Shown here: piece after piece, positions 16,887 through 25,701 of the stretch
How positions within the stretch are numbered: position 1 is the stretch's first letter
How the letters are laid out: every line of letters begins with the position of its first letter
Origin: Bacteroidota bacterium
Lineage (GTDB): Bacteria; Bacteroidota; Bacteroidia; Chitinophagales; Chitinophagaceae
Length of the DNA stretch: 64,000 bases
NCBI GenBank assembly: GCA_005882315.1
Contig: VBAR01000001.1
Location: 2,119,736-2,183,735 of the forward strand
Direction of reading: 5' to 3'
Notes under the pieces: generated by a model
Seen by the model: only the letters and a program-made list of their open reading frames with translations
What the model was told of the DNA's origin: nothing
The model's database searches: none
Program-made: the position numbers and the translations under genes

Positions 16887-17016
16887 ACCCCCTGTCCCCC
16901 TAAAGGGGTGACTTAGGTCGAGGAGGTTTATAATTGATATAATTTGAAAATTGATTTAATAAATCTAAAACTCGTTTGAGTTTAAGGTTCAAAAAGCCCC
17001 TTTAGGGGTTGGGGTA
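16887..17016 (+). repeat. Paired palindromic (REPIN-like) element between nuoL and nuoM
   Basis: Left arm at 16887-16919 (CCCCTGTCCCCCTAAAGGGG, then TGACTTAGGTCG) starts at the nuoL stop. Right arm at 16991-17016 is AAAAAGCCCC-TTTA-GGGGTTGGGGTA, one T shorter than the other right arms. The nuoM ATG is 3 bp downstream. Confidence 0.85.
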
Positions 17017-17019
17017 CTT

Positions 17020-18540
17020 ATGATCGCATTATTATTGATATTAATTCCATTACTGACTGGCATTGTATCTTTTTTTATAAAGGAAGATAAAAATGTAAGG
17101 ACATGGGCCTATGTTTCTTCTGTAGTAACGGTTGGCGTTGTATTGTTTGGTTTACTGAGTTGTTCTGATCCTTCCTGTTTTGATTTCAAAGCTGAATGGA
17201 TGGGTTCTCTCGGCAGCAGCTTTCATTTAAAGATGGATGGCATCAGTAAATTAATGTGCCTGCTTACGGCCATTGCTTATCCAATGATCTTTATTTCTAC
17301 GCTTAAAACATCTTATAAAAATTCAAACCGGTATTTTGGCTTAATGCTCTTAACGCAGGCAGGCTTGTTAGGTGTGTTTACTGCTGCAGATGCATTATTG
17401 TTTTATTTCTTCTGGGAACTGGCATTGATACCTGTTTACTTTCTTTGCTCAACATGGGGAGGTGAAAAAAGGATCGCTGTTACTTTTAAATTCTTTGTTT
17501 ATACATTTCTCGGGTCAGTATTAATGCTGATTGCTTTGTTATTTATTTATAACAGTACCCCTGATTCATCTTTTGATATAGAATCTTTTTATAAAGCAGC
17601 GGTGGGGGAGAACAGGCAGAGCTGGGTATTCTGGATGATGTTTGTTGCATTTGCAATTAAGATGCCTGTATTTCCTTTTCATACCTGGCAGCCGGACACG
17701 TATGAACAAACAAATACAGGAACAACAATGGTGCTGAGCGGCCTGATGGTGAAAATGGGATTGTTTGCTGTGATACGCTGGTTGCTCCCGGTCATTCCAT
17801 TTGCAACAGCCAACTGGACAAATGCAGTTGCCTTCCTCTGTGTATTTGGAATTATTTATGCTTCGCTTATTGCTATACGGCAGGATGATATTAAAAGATT
17901 GGTGGCTTACTCATCTATTGCGCATATCGGGTTAATGTGTTTGACATTATTTGCAGTAAACAAAACCGGCATGCAGGGTGTAATGCTGCAAATGTTTAAT
18001 CATGGTATCAATATTATCGGTTTGTGGATAGTGGTAGAAATCATTGAAAGAAATCTCGGAGTAAGAAAAATTTCCCAATTAGGGGGTTTGGCAAATTCAT
18101 CACCAACGCTGGCAATCTTCCTTACCATCATTGCGCTGGCAAATATTGCATTGCCATTAACGAATGCTTTTCCCGGTGAGTTCTTAATGTTCAATGGAAT
18201 TTTCAATAGTAATGCATTTGATGGCGGCTACACGTTATTCGGTAGTGTCAAATTCAATGCATCAAGTTTTGGTTTATTGTTTACAGTAGTGGCAGGCATT
18301 GGAATTATTCTCGCTGCCATTTATACATTGAATATGATCCGCAAAGTATTTTATGGCGAAACAAATGAGCTGACAGCAAAAGGAATAAGCCTGGGTATAA
18401 ATGAAAAAATTGTTTTATCGGTGATCGTAATATTAATAATTGTAATTGGTGTTTATCCAAAACCATTATTAGACATTACAGAACAGGCGGCTGATTTTAT
18501 AATGAACAAAGCGGATGTATCACAATTTTTGAAGAAGTAA
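17020..18540 (+). CDS. nuoM: NADH-quinone oxidoreductase subunit M (antiporter-like)
   Basis: A 506-residue antiporter-like subunit with about 14 helices. Core motifs are FFWELALIPVYFLCSTWGG with the conserved glutamate, MPVFPFHTWQPDTYEQT, and LVAYSSIAHIGLMCL with the channel lysine/histidine region. It follows nuoL and precedes nuoN by 15 bp. Confidence 0.96.
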   Translation: MIALLLILIPLLTGIVSFFIKEDKNVRTWAYVSSVVTVGVVLFGLLSCSDPSCFDFKAEWMGSLGSSFHLKMDGISKLMCLLTAIAYPMIFISTLKTSYKNSNRYFGLMLLTQAGLLGVFTAADALLFYFFWELALIPVYFLCSTWGGEKRIAVTFKFFVYTFLGSVLMLIALLFIYNSTPDSSFDIESFYKAAVGENRQSWVFWMMFVAFAIKMPVFPFHTWQPDTYEQTNTGTTMVLSGLMVKMGLFAVIRWLLPVIPFATANWTNAVAFLCVFGIIYASLIAIRQDDIKRLVAYSSIAHIGLMCLTLFAVNKTGMQGVMLQMFNHGINIIGLWIVVEIIERNLGVRKISQLGGLANSSPTLAIFLTIIALANIALPLTNAFPGEFLMFNGIFNSNAFDGGYTLFGSVKFNASSFGLLFTVVAGIGIILAAIYTLNMIRKVFYGETNELTAKGISLGINEKIVLSVIVILIIVIGVYPKPLLDITEQAADFIMNKADVSQFLKK

Positions 18541-18555
18541 CAACGAAAGAGGAAT

Positions 18556-19929
18556 ATGAACGCATTAGTATTAACAGCAGTATTAGGTGTAGTGATGATG
18601 TTCAGCAGTATCTGGCTGAAACAGAAATCGGCTATTCGCAGTCTTGCGCTGGCGGGCATTGGTTTATTGCTGGTGGCGAATATTCTTGAAATGAATGGCA
18701 CAGTCTTTTTTAAAATTGATTTTAAAGGGATGATGCTCTTCGATCGCTTTGCGCTGCTTTTTAACACGATCATTTTTGTCTCAGTATTTATTTATTTTTT
18801 GCTTTCTGCAAAAGATATGGAGAAAGTGGGCACCAACTATGCCGAGTATTTCGCTTTGATATTTTTTATTCTTTGTGGTGTAGTGCTGGTTTCTGCATTT
18901 AAATCTTTACTGATATTGTTCCTGGGCATCGAGATCATTTCTATACCACTTTACATTCTTACCGGAAGCGATAAACTCAACCTGAAAAGTAATGAAGCTG
19001 CTTTAAAGTATTTTTTAATGGGTGCATTTTCCACTGGTCTTATGCTGATGGGTATTGCACTGGTATATGGTGCAATGGGAAGCTTCCAGGTTGAACGTAT
19101 AAGTTTTACTGCAGGAACACCATCTCCGTTATTAATAGCGGGAATGACATTGTTGATGTTCTCTATGTCATTCAAAGTTTCGGCGGCACCGTTCCATTTC
19201 TGGACACCGGATGTATATGATGGAGCACCAACTGTTTTTACTTCCTTCATGGCAACCATTGTTAAAGTAGGGGCATTTATCGCATTTATCCGTTTGTTTG
19301 ATGAAGCATTTGGTTACCTGCAACCCACCTGGCAATTATGGGTTGCAATTATTACAGCCGCTACATTGTTTATCGGAAATATCACTGCCGTATTTCAACA
19401 GAGTGTAAAAAGAATGCTTGCTTATTCAAGTATTGCACAAGCTGGTTTTATGATGCTTGCATTGTTTGCAATGAATACAGATGCTAAAGAAGGGATATTA
19501 TTATATGCGGCTGCTTATTGTCTTGCTACAATCGGCATTTTTGCTGTGTTGGCAAAAATGAATGACTATACATTTGATGGGTTCAACGGGTTTGCAAAAC
19601 AGAATCCGCTTATTGCCGGGGCTTTGGTTGTATTTCTTTTATCTCTCGCGGGCATACCACTTACAGCAGGGTTTCTTTCAAAATTCTATATGCTGAAAGC
19701 AGCGCTTGCAACCGGTAAACATTTCTGGCTGGTAGTGTTTGCAGTATTAATGGCTGCAGTGAGTGTTTATTATTATTTCCGTGTTATCCAGGCAATGTAT
19801 TTTAAGGATGGAGATTCTAATAAATTGCAAACATCTAAAGCATTTAACTATACATTGCTGGCTTTGGCGGCGTTAGTTATCTTTTTGGGCATTTATCCAA
19901 ACGCACTGCTCTATTGGTTTTATTTTTAA
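18556..19929 (+). CDS. nuoN: NADH-quinone oxidoreductase subunit N (antiporter-like)
   Basis: A 457-residue antiporter-like subunit, the last of the nuo set. Core segments are LFLGIEIISIPLYILTGSD, SAAPFHFWTPDVYDGAPT and MLAYSSIAQAGFMMLALF. About 14 helices are predicted. No clear terminator is seen in the 64 bp before the next gene. Confidence 0.96.
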   Translation: MNALVLTAVLGVVMMFSSIWLKQKSAIRSLALAGIGLLLVANILEMNGTVFFKIDFKGMMLFDRFALLFNTIIFVSVFIYFLLSAKDMEKVGTNYAEYFALIFFILCGVVLVSAFKSLLILFLGIEIISIPLYILTGSDKLNLKSNEAALKYFLMGAFSTGLMLMGIALVYGAMGSFQVERISFTAGTPSPLLIAGMTLLMFSMSFKVSAAPFHFWTPDVYDGAPTVFTSFMATIVKVGAFIAFIRLFDEAFGYLQPTWQLWVAIITAATLFIGNITAVFQQSVKRMLAYSSIAQAGFMMLALFAMNTDAKEGILLYAAAYCLATIGIFAVLAKMNDYTFDGFNGFAKQNPLIAGALVVFLLSLAGIPLTAGFLSKFYMLKAALATGKHFWLVVFAVLMAAVSVYYYFRVIQAMYFKDGDSNKLQTSKAFNYTLLALAALVIFLGIYPNALLYWFYF

Positions 19930-19993
19930 CCATTGATAAAAGATTCGTTTTTCTCATTCTCTCAATCCGTAATTTCGGGTTCAATTCTTTTGC

Positions 19994-21274
19994 ATGAAAT
20001 TCCTGGATGTTTTATCACTTGCATGGAGAACGGTTCGTTCAAATAAACTGCGTACAGGCATTACTGTTGCCATCATAGCATTAGGAATATTTGCCGTTAT
20101 TCTTATTACAACTGCCATTACAGCTATCGAGCAAAAATTTACAGAAAGTTTTTCTTCAATGGGAGCCAATGGCTTTACACTCCGTTTTAAAGAAAGAAAT
20201 ATCCGGATAGGTGGTGGTAATAACAGGAGGGAAGTAAAGTTGAGTAAGAAGGGAGCAAAAAAGGAAAAGACTTCCAACCTCGGTAAACCTGTTACAAAAG
20301 ATGAAGCGGAGCTTTTTTTACAGACTTATAAATTTCCTTCGGAAAGAAGCCTTTCGATCTGGGGAAGTAACAATAATATAATATCATACGAAACAAAAAA
20401 AACCAGCCCCAACGTATGGATGTTTGGCGCCGATGAAAGCTATTTATTGTTGAATGGATATAACCTGCAGTATGGAAGAAACTTAAACAATCTTGATGTG
20501 CGAACAGGTAGAAATGTTTGCATTGTAGGGTATGATGTGGCAAGTAAATTATTCGGCCGGAATATTCAAATGGCGGTTAATTCTGTCATCCGGGTCAATT
20601 CGGTTCCTTTCAGGATATTGGGTATACTGGAAAGTAAAGGTTCAACTTTTGGATTCAGCAGGGATAACCTGGTGATAACATCATATAATAATATCGAACG
20701 CAATTTTCCATCCGGAGCTTCCTATGTAATAGCAGTAATGACGGATGATGTAAAGAAAGTTGACGTTGCAATGGGAGAGGCTGAAGGAGTCTTCAGGGCA
20801 ATCCGAAAACTGAACACTACAGAGGAAAGCAATTTTGTGCTGGATCGCAGTGATAGCATAGCCCGGACCATTATTAGTATTCTTGGGTTTTTATTTATCT
20901 CAGGTATTGTAATAGGCATTATTACTTTGATAGGTTCAGCAATTGGGTTAATGAATATTATGCTGGTTTCAGTTTCTGAAAGAACAAGAGAGGTTGGACT
21001 TATAAAAGCCATTGGAGGAAAAAGCAAGCTGATAAGACGCCAGTTTCTAATAGAATCAGTGTTAATCAGTTTGATGGGTGCATTCTGGGGAATTATTTTA
21101 GGCATTGTAGCAGGTAACCTTATTGCGTTGTCTCTTGGTACCGGCTTTGTTGTTCCCTGGAACTGGGTGATTATTGGTGTAATACTCTGTAGCCTTGTAG
21201 GCTTACTGGCCGGGTTATATCCTGCATTAAAGGCAGGCAGGTTAAATCCAATAGAAGCGTTGCGTTATGAATAA
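19994..21274 (+). CDS. MacB/FtsX-type ABC transporter permease
   Basis: A 426-residue protein with one N-terminal membrane helix (about 20-42: LRTGITVAIIALGIFAVILITTAI), a periplasmic MacB-core-like domain of ~220 residues, and three C-terminal helices of the FtsX fold including LMNIMLVSVSERTREVGLIKAIGG and a final GLYPALKAGRLNPIEALRYE, which is diagnostic. The cognate ATPase is not adjacent. Such permeases export lipids, peptides or lipoproteins by mechanotransmission; the substrate cannot be told. Confidence 0.88.
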   Translation: MKFLDVLSLAWRTVRSNKLRTGITVAIIALGIFAVILITTAITAIEQKFTESFSSMGANGFTLRFKERNIRIGGGNNRREVKLSKKGAKKEKTSNLGKPVTKDEAELFLQTYKFPSERSLSIWGSNNNIISYETKKTSPNVWMFGADESYLLLNGYNLQYGRNLNNLDVRTGRNVCIVGYDVASKLFGRNIQMAVNSVIRVNSVPFRILGILESKGSTFGFSRDNLVITSYNNIERNFPSGASYVIAVMTDDVKKVDVAMGEAEGVFRAIRKLNTTEESNFVLDRSDSIARTIISILGFLFISGIVIGIITLIGSAIGLMNIMLVSVSERTREVGLIKAIGGKSKLIRRQFLIESVLISLMGAFWGIILGIVAGNLIALSLGTGFVVPWNWVIIGVILCSLVGLLAGLYPALKAGRLNPIEALRYE

Positions 21275-21469
21275 TTATCAATGACCGGCTACCACAAACG
21301 GTTGCAGATAATTTTTATTCCCCGGAATTGTTGCGTTTGAAAAAATCATTATCTTGAACCCCCTACGTAAAAGATAAGGGACAGTGTACTTTCTCAGGAA
21401 TTTTTTCTTAGAATTGTAGTTCTGTTTTAAACGAATTGTATTTAATTTAAAAACTAAAAACAAAGCATC

Positions 21470-22324
21470 ATGGCTGAAACAAATCCAACTGCTGCAGTAA
21501 AATCTACTTCTGTTCAGGCAAAGAAAAGCAGCAATCTTATTTCATGGGTCGCTCCAATTGTGTGTATCATCGCAGGTTATTGCATCTGGCGTTTTATTAT
21601 GGGTGATCCAAGTGGGTTTAAAGAACCCTCAACAGAGGGTGGAATGTTTCCGACCCACCACAAACCAAAGGATGCCTTACACCGTATTTACGAAGGTGGT
21701 GTCATCGTTCCGTTGCTTATTGGAATGCTCCTGATGGTTATCGTATTTTCTATAGAAAGATTCCTTACTATTCAAAAAGCATTGGGAAGTGGTTCTATTG
21801 CAGACTTCATTCGCCGTGTGCAGTATCACCTGGCTAATAAGAATGTTGACGCAGCATTAAGCGAATGCGATAAGCAACGCGGATCTGTTGCCAATGTAAT
21901 GAAAGCAGGTCTTCGCCGCTACAAAGAAATGATCTCAGAGCAAGGAATGAATACAGACCAGAAAGTGCTGGCTATTCAAAAAGAGGTAGAAGAAGCAACT
22001 GCTCTTGAATTGCCGATGCTTCAGAAGAATCTTGTATTCTTATCTACTATTACATCAGTTGGTACCCTTATCGCCTTGTTGGGTACGGTAATTGGTATGA
22101 TCAAATCGTTCTCAGCCTTAGGTGATGAGGGTGCAGGTGGTAATGCCAGCCAATTGGCGGTAGGTATCTCTGAGGCCCTGTATAACACGGCTCTGGGTAT
22201 CGGTACTTCAGCGTTGGCACTTATAATGTATAACATATTTACTACCAAGATCGATTCTATTACATACGGCATTGATGAATCAGGTTTTACGCTGACTCAA
22301 AGTTTTGCTTCTTTGTATAAATAA
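21470..22324 (+). CDS. exbB: ExbB/TolQ/MotA-family proton channel
   Basis: A 284-residue protein with an N-terminal extension and a first helix at ~25-45, followed by a helix VIVPLLIGMLLMVIVFSIERF and the conserved region LPMLQKNLVFLSTITSVGTLIALLGTVIGMIKSF with NASQLAVGISEALYNTALGI. It forms the inner-membrane motor with ExbD and energises TonB. Its 195-bp upstream gap suggests that the exb-tonB operon starts here. Confidence 0.93.
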   Translation: MAETNPTAAVKSTSVQAKKSSNLISWVAPIVCIIAGYCIWRFIMGDPSGFKEPSTEGGMFPTHHKPKDALHRIYEGGVIVPLLIGMLLMVIVFSIERFLTIQKALGSGSIADFIRRVQYHLANKNVDAALSECDKQRGSVANVMKAGLRRYKEMISEQGMNTDQKVLAIQKEVEEATALELPMLQKNLVFLSTITSVGTLIALLGTVIGMIKSFSALGDEGAGGNASQLAVGISEALYNTALGIGTSALALIMYNIFTTKIDSITYGIDESGFTLTQSFASLYK

Positions 22325-22384
22325 TACAGGAAAGCAGTATGGATTTTTGAAACCTTTTCATCTAATAACTAAACAATTTAAACA

Positions 22385-23053
22385 ATGCCAAGTGTCAAGA
22401 TACCCCGGAAGAGTACGGATACGGACATGACCCCCTTTGTGGACGTGGCCTTCCTGATTCTTTCATTTTTCATGCTGGCTACCAAGTTTAAGCCGCCTGA
22501 AAAAGTACCTATTGACCCTCCCGGCTCGGTTAACTCTGACCAGCTTCCTGAAAATGATGCTGTAATGATCTCGATTGATTCTGCCGGCAGGGTTTTTTAT
22601 GCAATTTTATCTCAAAAAGAGCCCAAATTCAAAGTTGATGTATTGAAGAAGCTTAATACGCTAAGAGGACTTAATTTAACTCCTGAGCAAATAAAAAACT
22701 TTGAAAAAGTATATGCGATCGGTGTTCCATTTAAATCGATTGGCCAATTCTTGAGTGCCTCGGATGACCAAAGGGATAAATTTCCTGAAGAAGGAATCCC
22801 TGTTCTTGATTCGGCCACCAATGAACTGGCCTGGTGGATCAATGCCTCGCAGGCTGCTTTTGCAGATAAAAACATGAAACTAAAGGATATCCTGATCAAA
22901 GGAGATGGTCGTTCCAAATACCCGGTATTTGAAGGAATTGTCAGCGCATTAAAACGTAATGATGAATTTAAGTACCAGTTGGTCACATCTTTGGAAGGAG
23001 TGCCTTCGGGATCGGATCTGGATAAATATAATAAGAAGCCAAACAATAAGTAG
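22385..23053 (+). CDS. exbD: ExbD/TolR-family protein, first copy
   Basis: A 222-residue ExbD with the membrane helix motif TDMTPFVDVAFLILSFFMLAT, in which the aspartate of the D-VAFL segment is the proton-path residue. The periplasmic domain is longer than the typical ~140-residue ExbD. It sits 60 bp after exbB and 33 bp before a second, divergent ExbD. Two ExbD proteins after one ExbB is a common Bacteroidota arrangement. Confidence 0.9.
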   Translation: MPSVKIPRKSTDTDMTPFVDVAFLILSFFMLATKFKPPEKVPIDPPGSVNSDQLPENDAVMISIDSAGRVFYAILSQKEPKFKVDVLKKLNTLRGLNLTPEQIKNFEKVYAIGVPFKSIGQFLSASDDQRDKFPEEGIPVLDSATNELAWWINASQAAFADKNMKLKDILIKGDGRSKYPVFEGIVSALKRNDEFKYQLVTSLEGVPSGSDLDKYNKKPNNK

Positions 23054-23086
23054 AACACAATTTTATTAATCTAAATAAAAATAGAT

Positions 23087-23749
23087 ATGGCTAGTATAGA
23101 TAGCGGTGGCGATGGCGGACATCATAAAAAAGGCCGGGGAGTAAAGAAAGCCAAAAAACTTTCTACCCGCATTGATATGACGCCAATGGTGGATTTGGGT
23201 TTTCTGTTGATTACCTTCTTTATTTTCACTACGACCATGTCGAGCCCCACTGCATTAAAACTCAATGTACCTAAAGACACTGATAAACCAGAAGAGCAAA
23301 ACAAGGCTAAAGAGTCTGGTGCCCTCACCATTATGCTGGGTAAAGGAAATAATGTTTACTATTATGAAGGCCAGTTGAAAGTAGATGCGACTGGAAATAA
23401 TTTCAAAGCAGCCAAAATGGGAGATATAAGAAAAATTATCCTGGATAAGAAGGCTGATGTTATTTCCCGCTACAGAAGAGACCAGGCATGCATCGATAAG
23501 AAAATGGGAGATTGGAGACAGAAAGGGATAGAGGGAAAGTATTTAAAAGATGCAGAGGAATCTTGTGAGCAGGAAGATCTTGTGGTCGTAATAAAGCCTA
23601 CTGAAGAAGCTACTTATAAAAACACAGTGGATATTCTCGATGAAATGACTATCTGTCGTGTACTTAAGTATGCAATGGTGAAAATAGCACCTGCAGAATA
23701 TGAGCTGATCAAAGTAACAGAGGGTGGTACTCCGGGTACTCAGAAATAA
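23087..23749 (+). CDS. exbD: ExbD/TolR-family protein, second copy
   Basis: A 220-residue ExbD paralogue with a basic N-terminus (GRGVKKAKKLS), then RIDMTPMVDLGFLLITFFIF as the single helix with the conserved aspartate. The periplasmic domain contains QACIDKKMGDW and VVVIKPTEEATYKNTVDILDEMT. It probably forms a heteromeric stator with the first ExbD. Confidence 0.9.
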   Translation: MASIDSGGDGGHHKKGRGVKKAKKLSTRIDMTPMVDLGFLLITFFIFTTTMSSPTALKLNVPKDTDKPEEQNKAKESGALTIMLGKGNNVYYYEGQLKVDATGNNFKAAKMGDIRKIILDKKADVISRYRRDQACIDKKMGDWRQKGIEGKYLKDAEESCEQEDLVVVIKPTEEATYKNTVDILDEMTICRVLKYAMVKIAPAEYELIKVTEGGTPGTQK

Positions 23750-23803
23750 AAATTTATGGAAAGATGTTGGAATCAGCATCTTAAATAAAAATAAAAAAAC
23801 AAA

Positions 23804-24628
23804 ATGGAAGCCAATAAAATTCTTTCAGCCGATTTACTTGACCTGATCTTTGAGCACAGGAATAAGGATTATGGTGCTTACCAATTACGTAAGACCTATA
23901 ACAGGCGTATTACAAAGGCTTTGCTCATTACTGCGAGTGTGGCCCTGCTGGCTTTATTGGGCTCTTTTATTGTCAATAAAGTAAATGCTTCAAGAGAAAA
24001 AATAAAAAAGACAGAGGTGACGCTTACTGAAATAGCACCCGAAGAAGAAAAGAAAGTAGAACCACCTCCGCCACCTCCGCCGGTAGAACCGCCGAAAGTG
24101 GAAATGAAACAATTTACTCCTCCAGTAATTAAGAAGGATGAAGAAGTAAAGGAAGAGGAGAAACCACCAGAGCAAGAAGAATTGAAAGATGTGAAGATCG
24201 ATGTTCAGAACCAGGAAGGTGTAAAAGATGAAGCACCTACTGTATCCAACATTGATGAAGGAAAACAAGTAGTAGAAGAAAAGAAAGAAGAAGATGAGAA
24301 TAAGATATTTGAGAAAGTAGAAATAGAAGCTACTTTTCCTGGCGGTACCGCTGCATGGAGAAAATATCTGGAGAAAAATCTGAGAGCAGAAATTGCAACT
24401 GAGAATGGTGCACCTGCTGGTACATATACTGTCAATGTTCGTTTTGTTGTGGACAAAGAAGGTAATATCAGTGATGTGAGGGCATTGACAAGTCACGGTT
24501 TTGGAATTGAAGACGAAGCTGTAAGGGCAATTAAAAAAGGTCCCAGATGGTCTCCAGGTAATCAGAATGGAAGAGCCGTAAACTCTTACCATACTCAGCC
24601 AATTACATTTGTAGTAACTGAAGAATAA
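23804..24628 (+). CDS. tonB: TonB-family energy transducer, first of a tandem pair
   Basis: A 274-residue TonB. The N-terminus LLDLIFEHRNKDYGAYQLRK precedes the single helix (ALLITASVALLALLGSFIV). A proline-rich periplasmic spacer with a PPPPPPPVEPP run follows, then the C-terminal domain starting at ATFPGGTAAW and ending HTQPITFVV. It spans inner membrane to receptors and is powered by the upstream ExbB/ExbD. A strong terminator follows at 24653. Confidence 0.94.
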   Translation: MEANKILSADLLDLIFEHRNKDYGAYQLRKTYNRRITKALLITASVALLALLGSFIVNKVNASREKIKKTEVTLTEIAPEEEKKVEPPPPPPPVEPPKVEMKQFTPPVIKKDEEVKEEEKPPEQEELKDVKIDVQNQEGVKDEAPTVSNIDEGKQVVEEKKEEDENKIFEKVEIEATFPGGTAAWRKYLEKNLRAEIATENGAPAGTYTVNVRFVVDKEGNISDVRALTSHGFGIEDEAVRAIKKGPRWSPGNQNGRAVNSYHTQPITFVVTEE

Positions 24629-24652
24629 GCTTAAACACAAATAACAAATTAT

Positions 24653-24684
24653 AGATCCCCGGTAACAACCGGGGATCTTTTTTT
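24653..24684 (+). terminator. Intrinsic terminator after tonB copy 1
   Basis: AGATCCCCGG / CCGGGGATCT forms a perfect 10-bp stem with a 6-nt loop TAACAA, followed by a run of seven T. It ends the exbB-exbD-exbD-tonB transcript. Confidence 0.9.
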
Positions 24685-24790
24685 ATGTAGTGTTTTATTA
24701 AATAGCAAACTGCTGTTGTTATAATATTAACCTGATAAATTTTTTGTGGAAGGTTTTATTAAATGCATCTGATTATTAAAACCACGCTAT

Positions 24791-25618
24791 ATGGAATCCA
24801 AAAAAATTTTGTCAGCAGATCTGCTTGACATTCTGTTTGAGAACAGAAACAAAGAATACGGTGCTTATCAACTTAGAAAAACATATAACAGCCGTATCAG
24901 GAAATCACTAATGATCACAGGCTCCTTAGCTTTAATTGCCCTGTTAAGTTCCTTTGTTGCCAGTAAAGTTGACAAGGATAATGAAAGACTTCAGAAAACC
25001 GAGATCACTCTTACTGAAATTACCCCCGAAGAAGAGAAGATACTTGAGCCGCCACCACCGCCACTTCCTGTGGAGCCTCCCCGTGTGGAAATGATACAGT
25101 TTACTCCTCCTGTAATTACAAAAGATGAGAATGTACCTGAGGATGAAAAACCACCTGAACAAAATGACATGGAAAATGTAAAAATTGATGTTCAAAACCA
25201 GGAAGGGGTGAAGGATGATTTTCCAACTGAAGCAACACTTGATGATGGTAAAGGAGTATTAGAAATTAAAAAGAAAGATGAAGAACCAGATTTCTTTGAG
25301 AAGGTGGAAATAGAAGCCTCTTTCCCGGGAGGTTTTGCAGCCTGGAAAAGATATCTTGAAAGAAACCTGAAACAGGAGACTCCAACTGATAACGGAGCAC
25401 CGGAAGGAGTTTATAAAGTTAATATCCGGTTTATAGTAGATAAGCAAGGTAATGTGAGTGATATAACTCCCCTGACAAAACTTGGGTATGGACTTGAAGA
25501 GGAAGCGATCCGTGTAATTAAAAAATCAGATAAATGGGTTCCGGGAAATCAAAATGGAAAATCCGTTGGTTCTTATCATACACAGATAATAACCTTTATA
25601 GTTGAAACGGGCGGCTGA
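24791..25618 (+). CDS. tonB: TonB-family energy transducer, second of a tandem pair
   Basis: A 275-residue paralogue of the preceding TonB, colinear along its whole length: LLDILFENRNKEYGAYQLRK, a single helix, a PPPPPLPVEPP spacer, and a C-terminal domain from ASFPGGFAAW to HTQIITFIV. It is separated from copy 1 by a terminator and 107 bp and has its own terminator, so the two copies can be expressed separately. It appears to be a tandem duplication. Confidence 0.93.
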   Translation: MESKKILSADLLDILFENRNKEYGAYQLRKTYNSRIRKSLMITGSLALIALLSSFVASKVDKDNERLQKTEITLTEITPEEEKILEPPPPPLPVEPPRVEMIQFTPPVITKDENVPEDEKPPEQNDMENVKIDVQNQEGVKDDFPTEATLDDGKGVLEIKKKDEEPDFFEKVEIEASFPGGFAAWKRYLERNLKQETPTDNGAPEGVYKVNIRFIVDKQGNVSDITPLTKLGYGLEEEAIRVIKKSDKWVPGNQNGKSVGSYHTQIITFIVETGG

Positions 25619-25639
25619 GAATAACACCTTTTATTTAGT

Positions 25640-25666
25640 AAACCCCGGAAATCTCCGGGGTTTCTT
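25640..25666 (+). terminator. Intrinsic terminator after tonB copy 2
   Basis: AAACCCCGGA / TCCGGGGTTT forms a 10-bp stem with a 4-nt loop, followed by a T-rich tail TTTCTTATTT. Confidence 0.85.
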
Positions 25667-25688
25667 ATTTCATAAAATCTATTCCGGC

Positions 25689-25696
25689 TAACTTTG
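25689..25696 (+). promoter_or_regulatory. Candidate mnmE -7 promoter element
   Basis: TAACTTTG matches the Bacteroidota -7 consensus exactly and ends 5 bp before the mnmE ATG, which would give a leaderless or nearly leaderless mRNA. No TTG is found 19 bp upstream, so the -33 part is weak. Confidence 0.4.
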
Positions 25697-25701
25697 GCAG
25701 C

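Noticed and set aside
23990-24640. Long open frame on the minus strand (216 residues) opposite tonB copy 1
   Set aside because: It is antisense to a clear TonB gene, with low-complexity phenylalanine/tyrosine runs that mirror the proline/lysine/glutamate codons of TonB.
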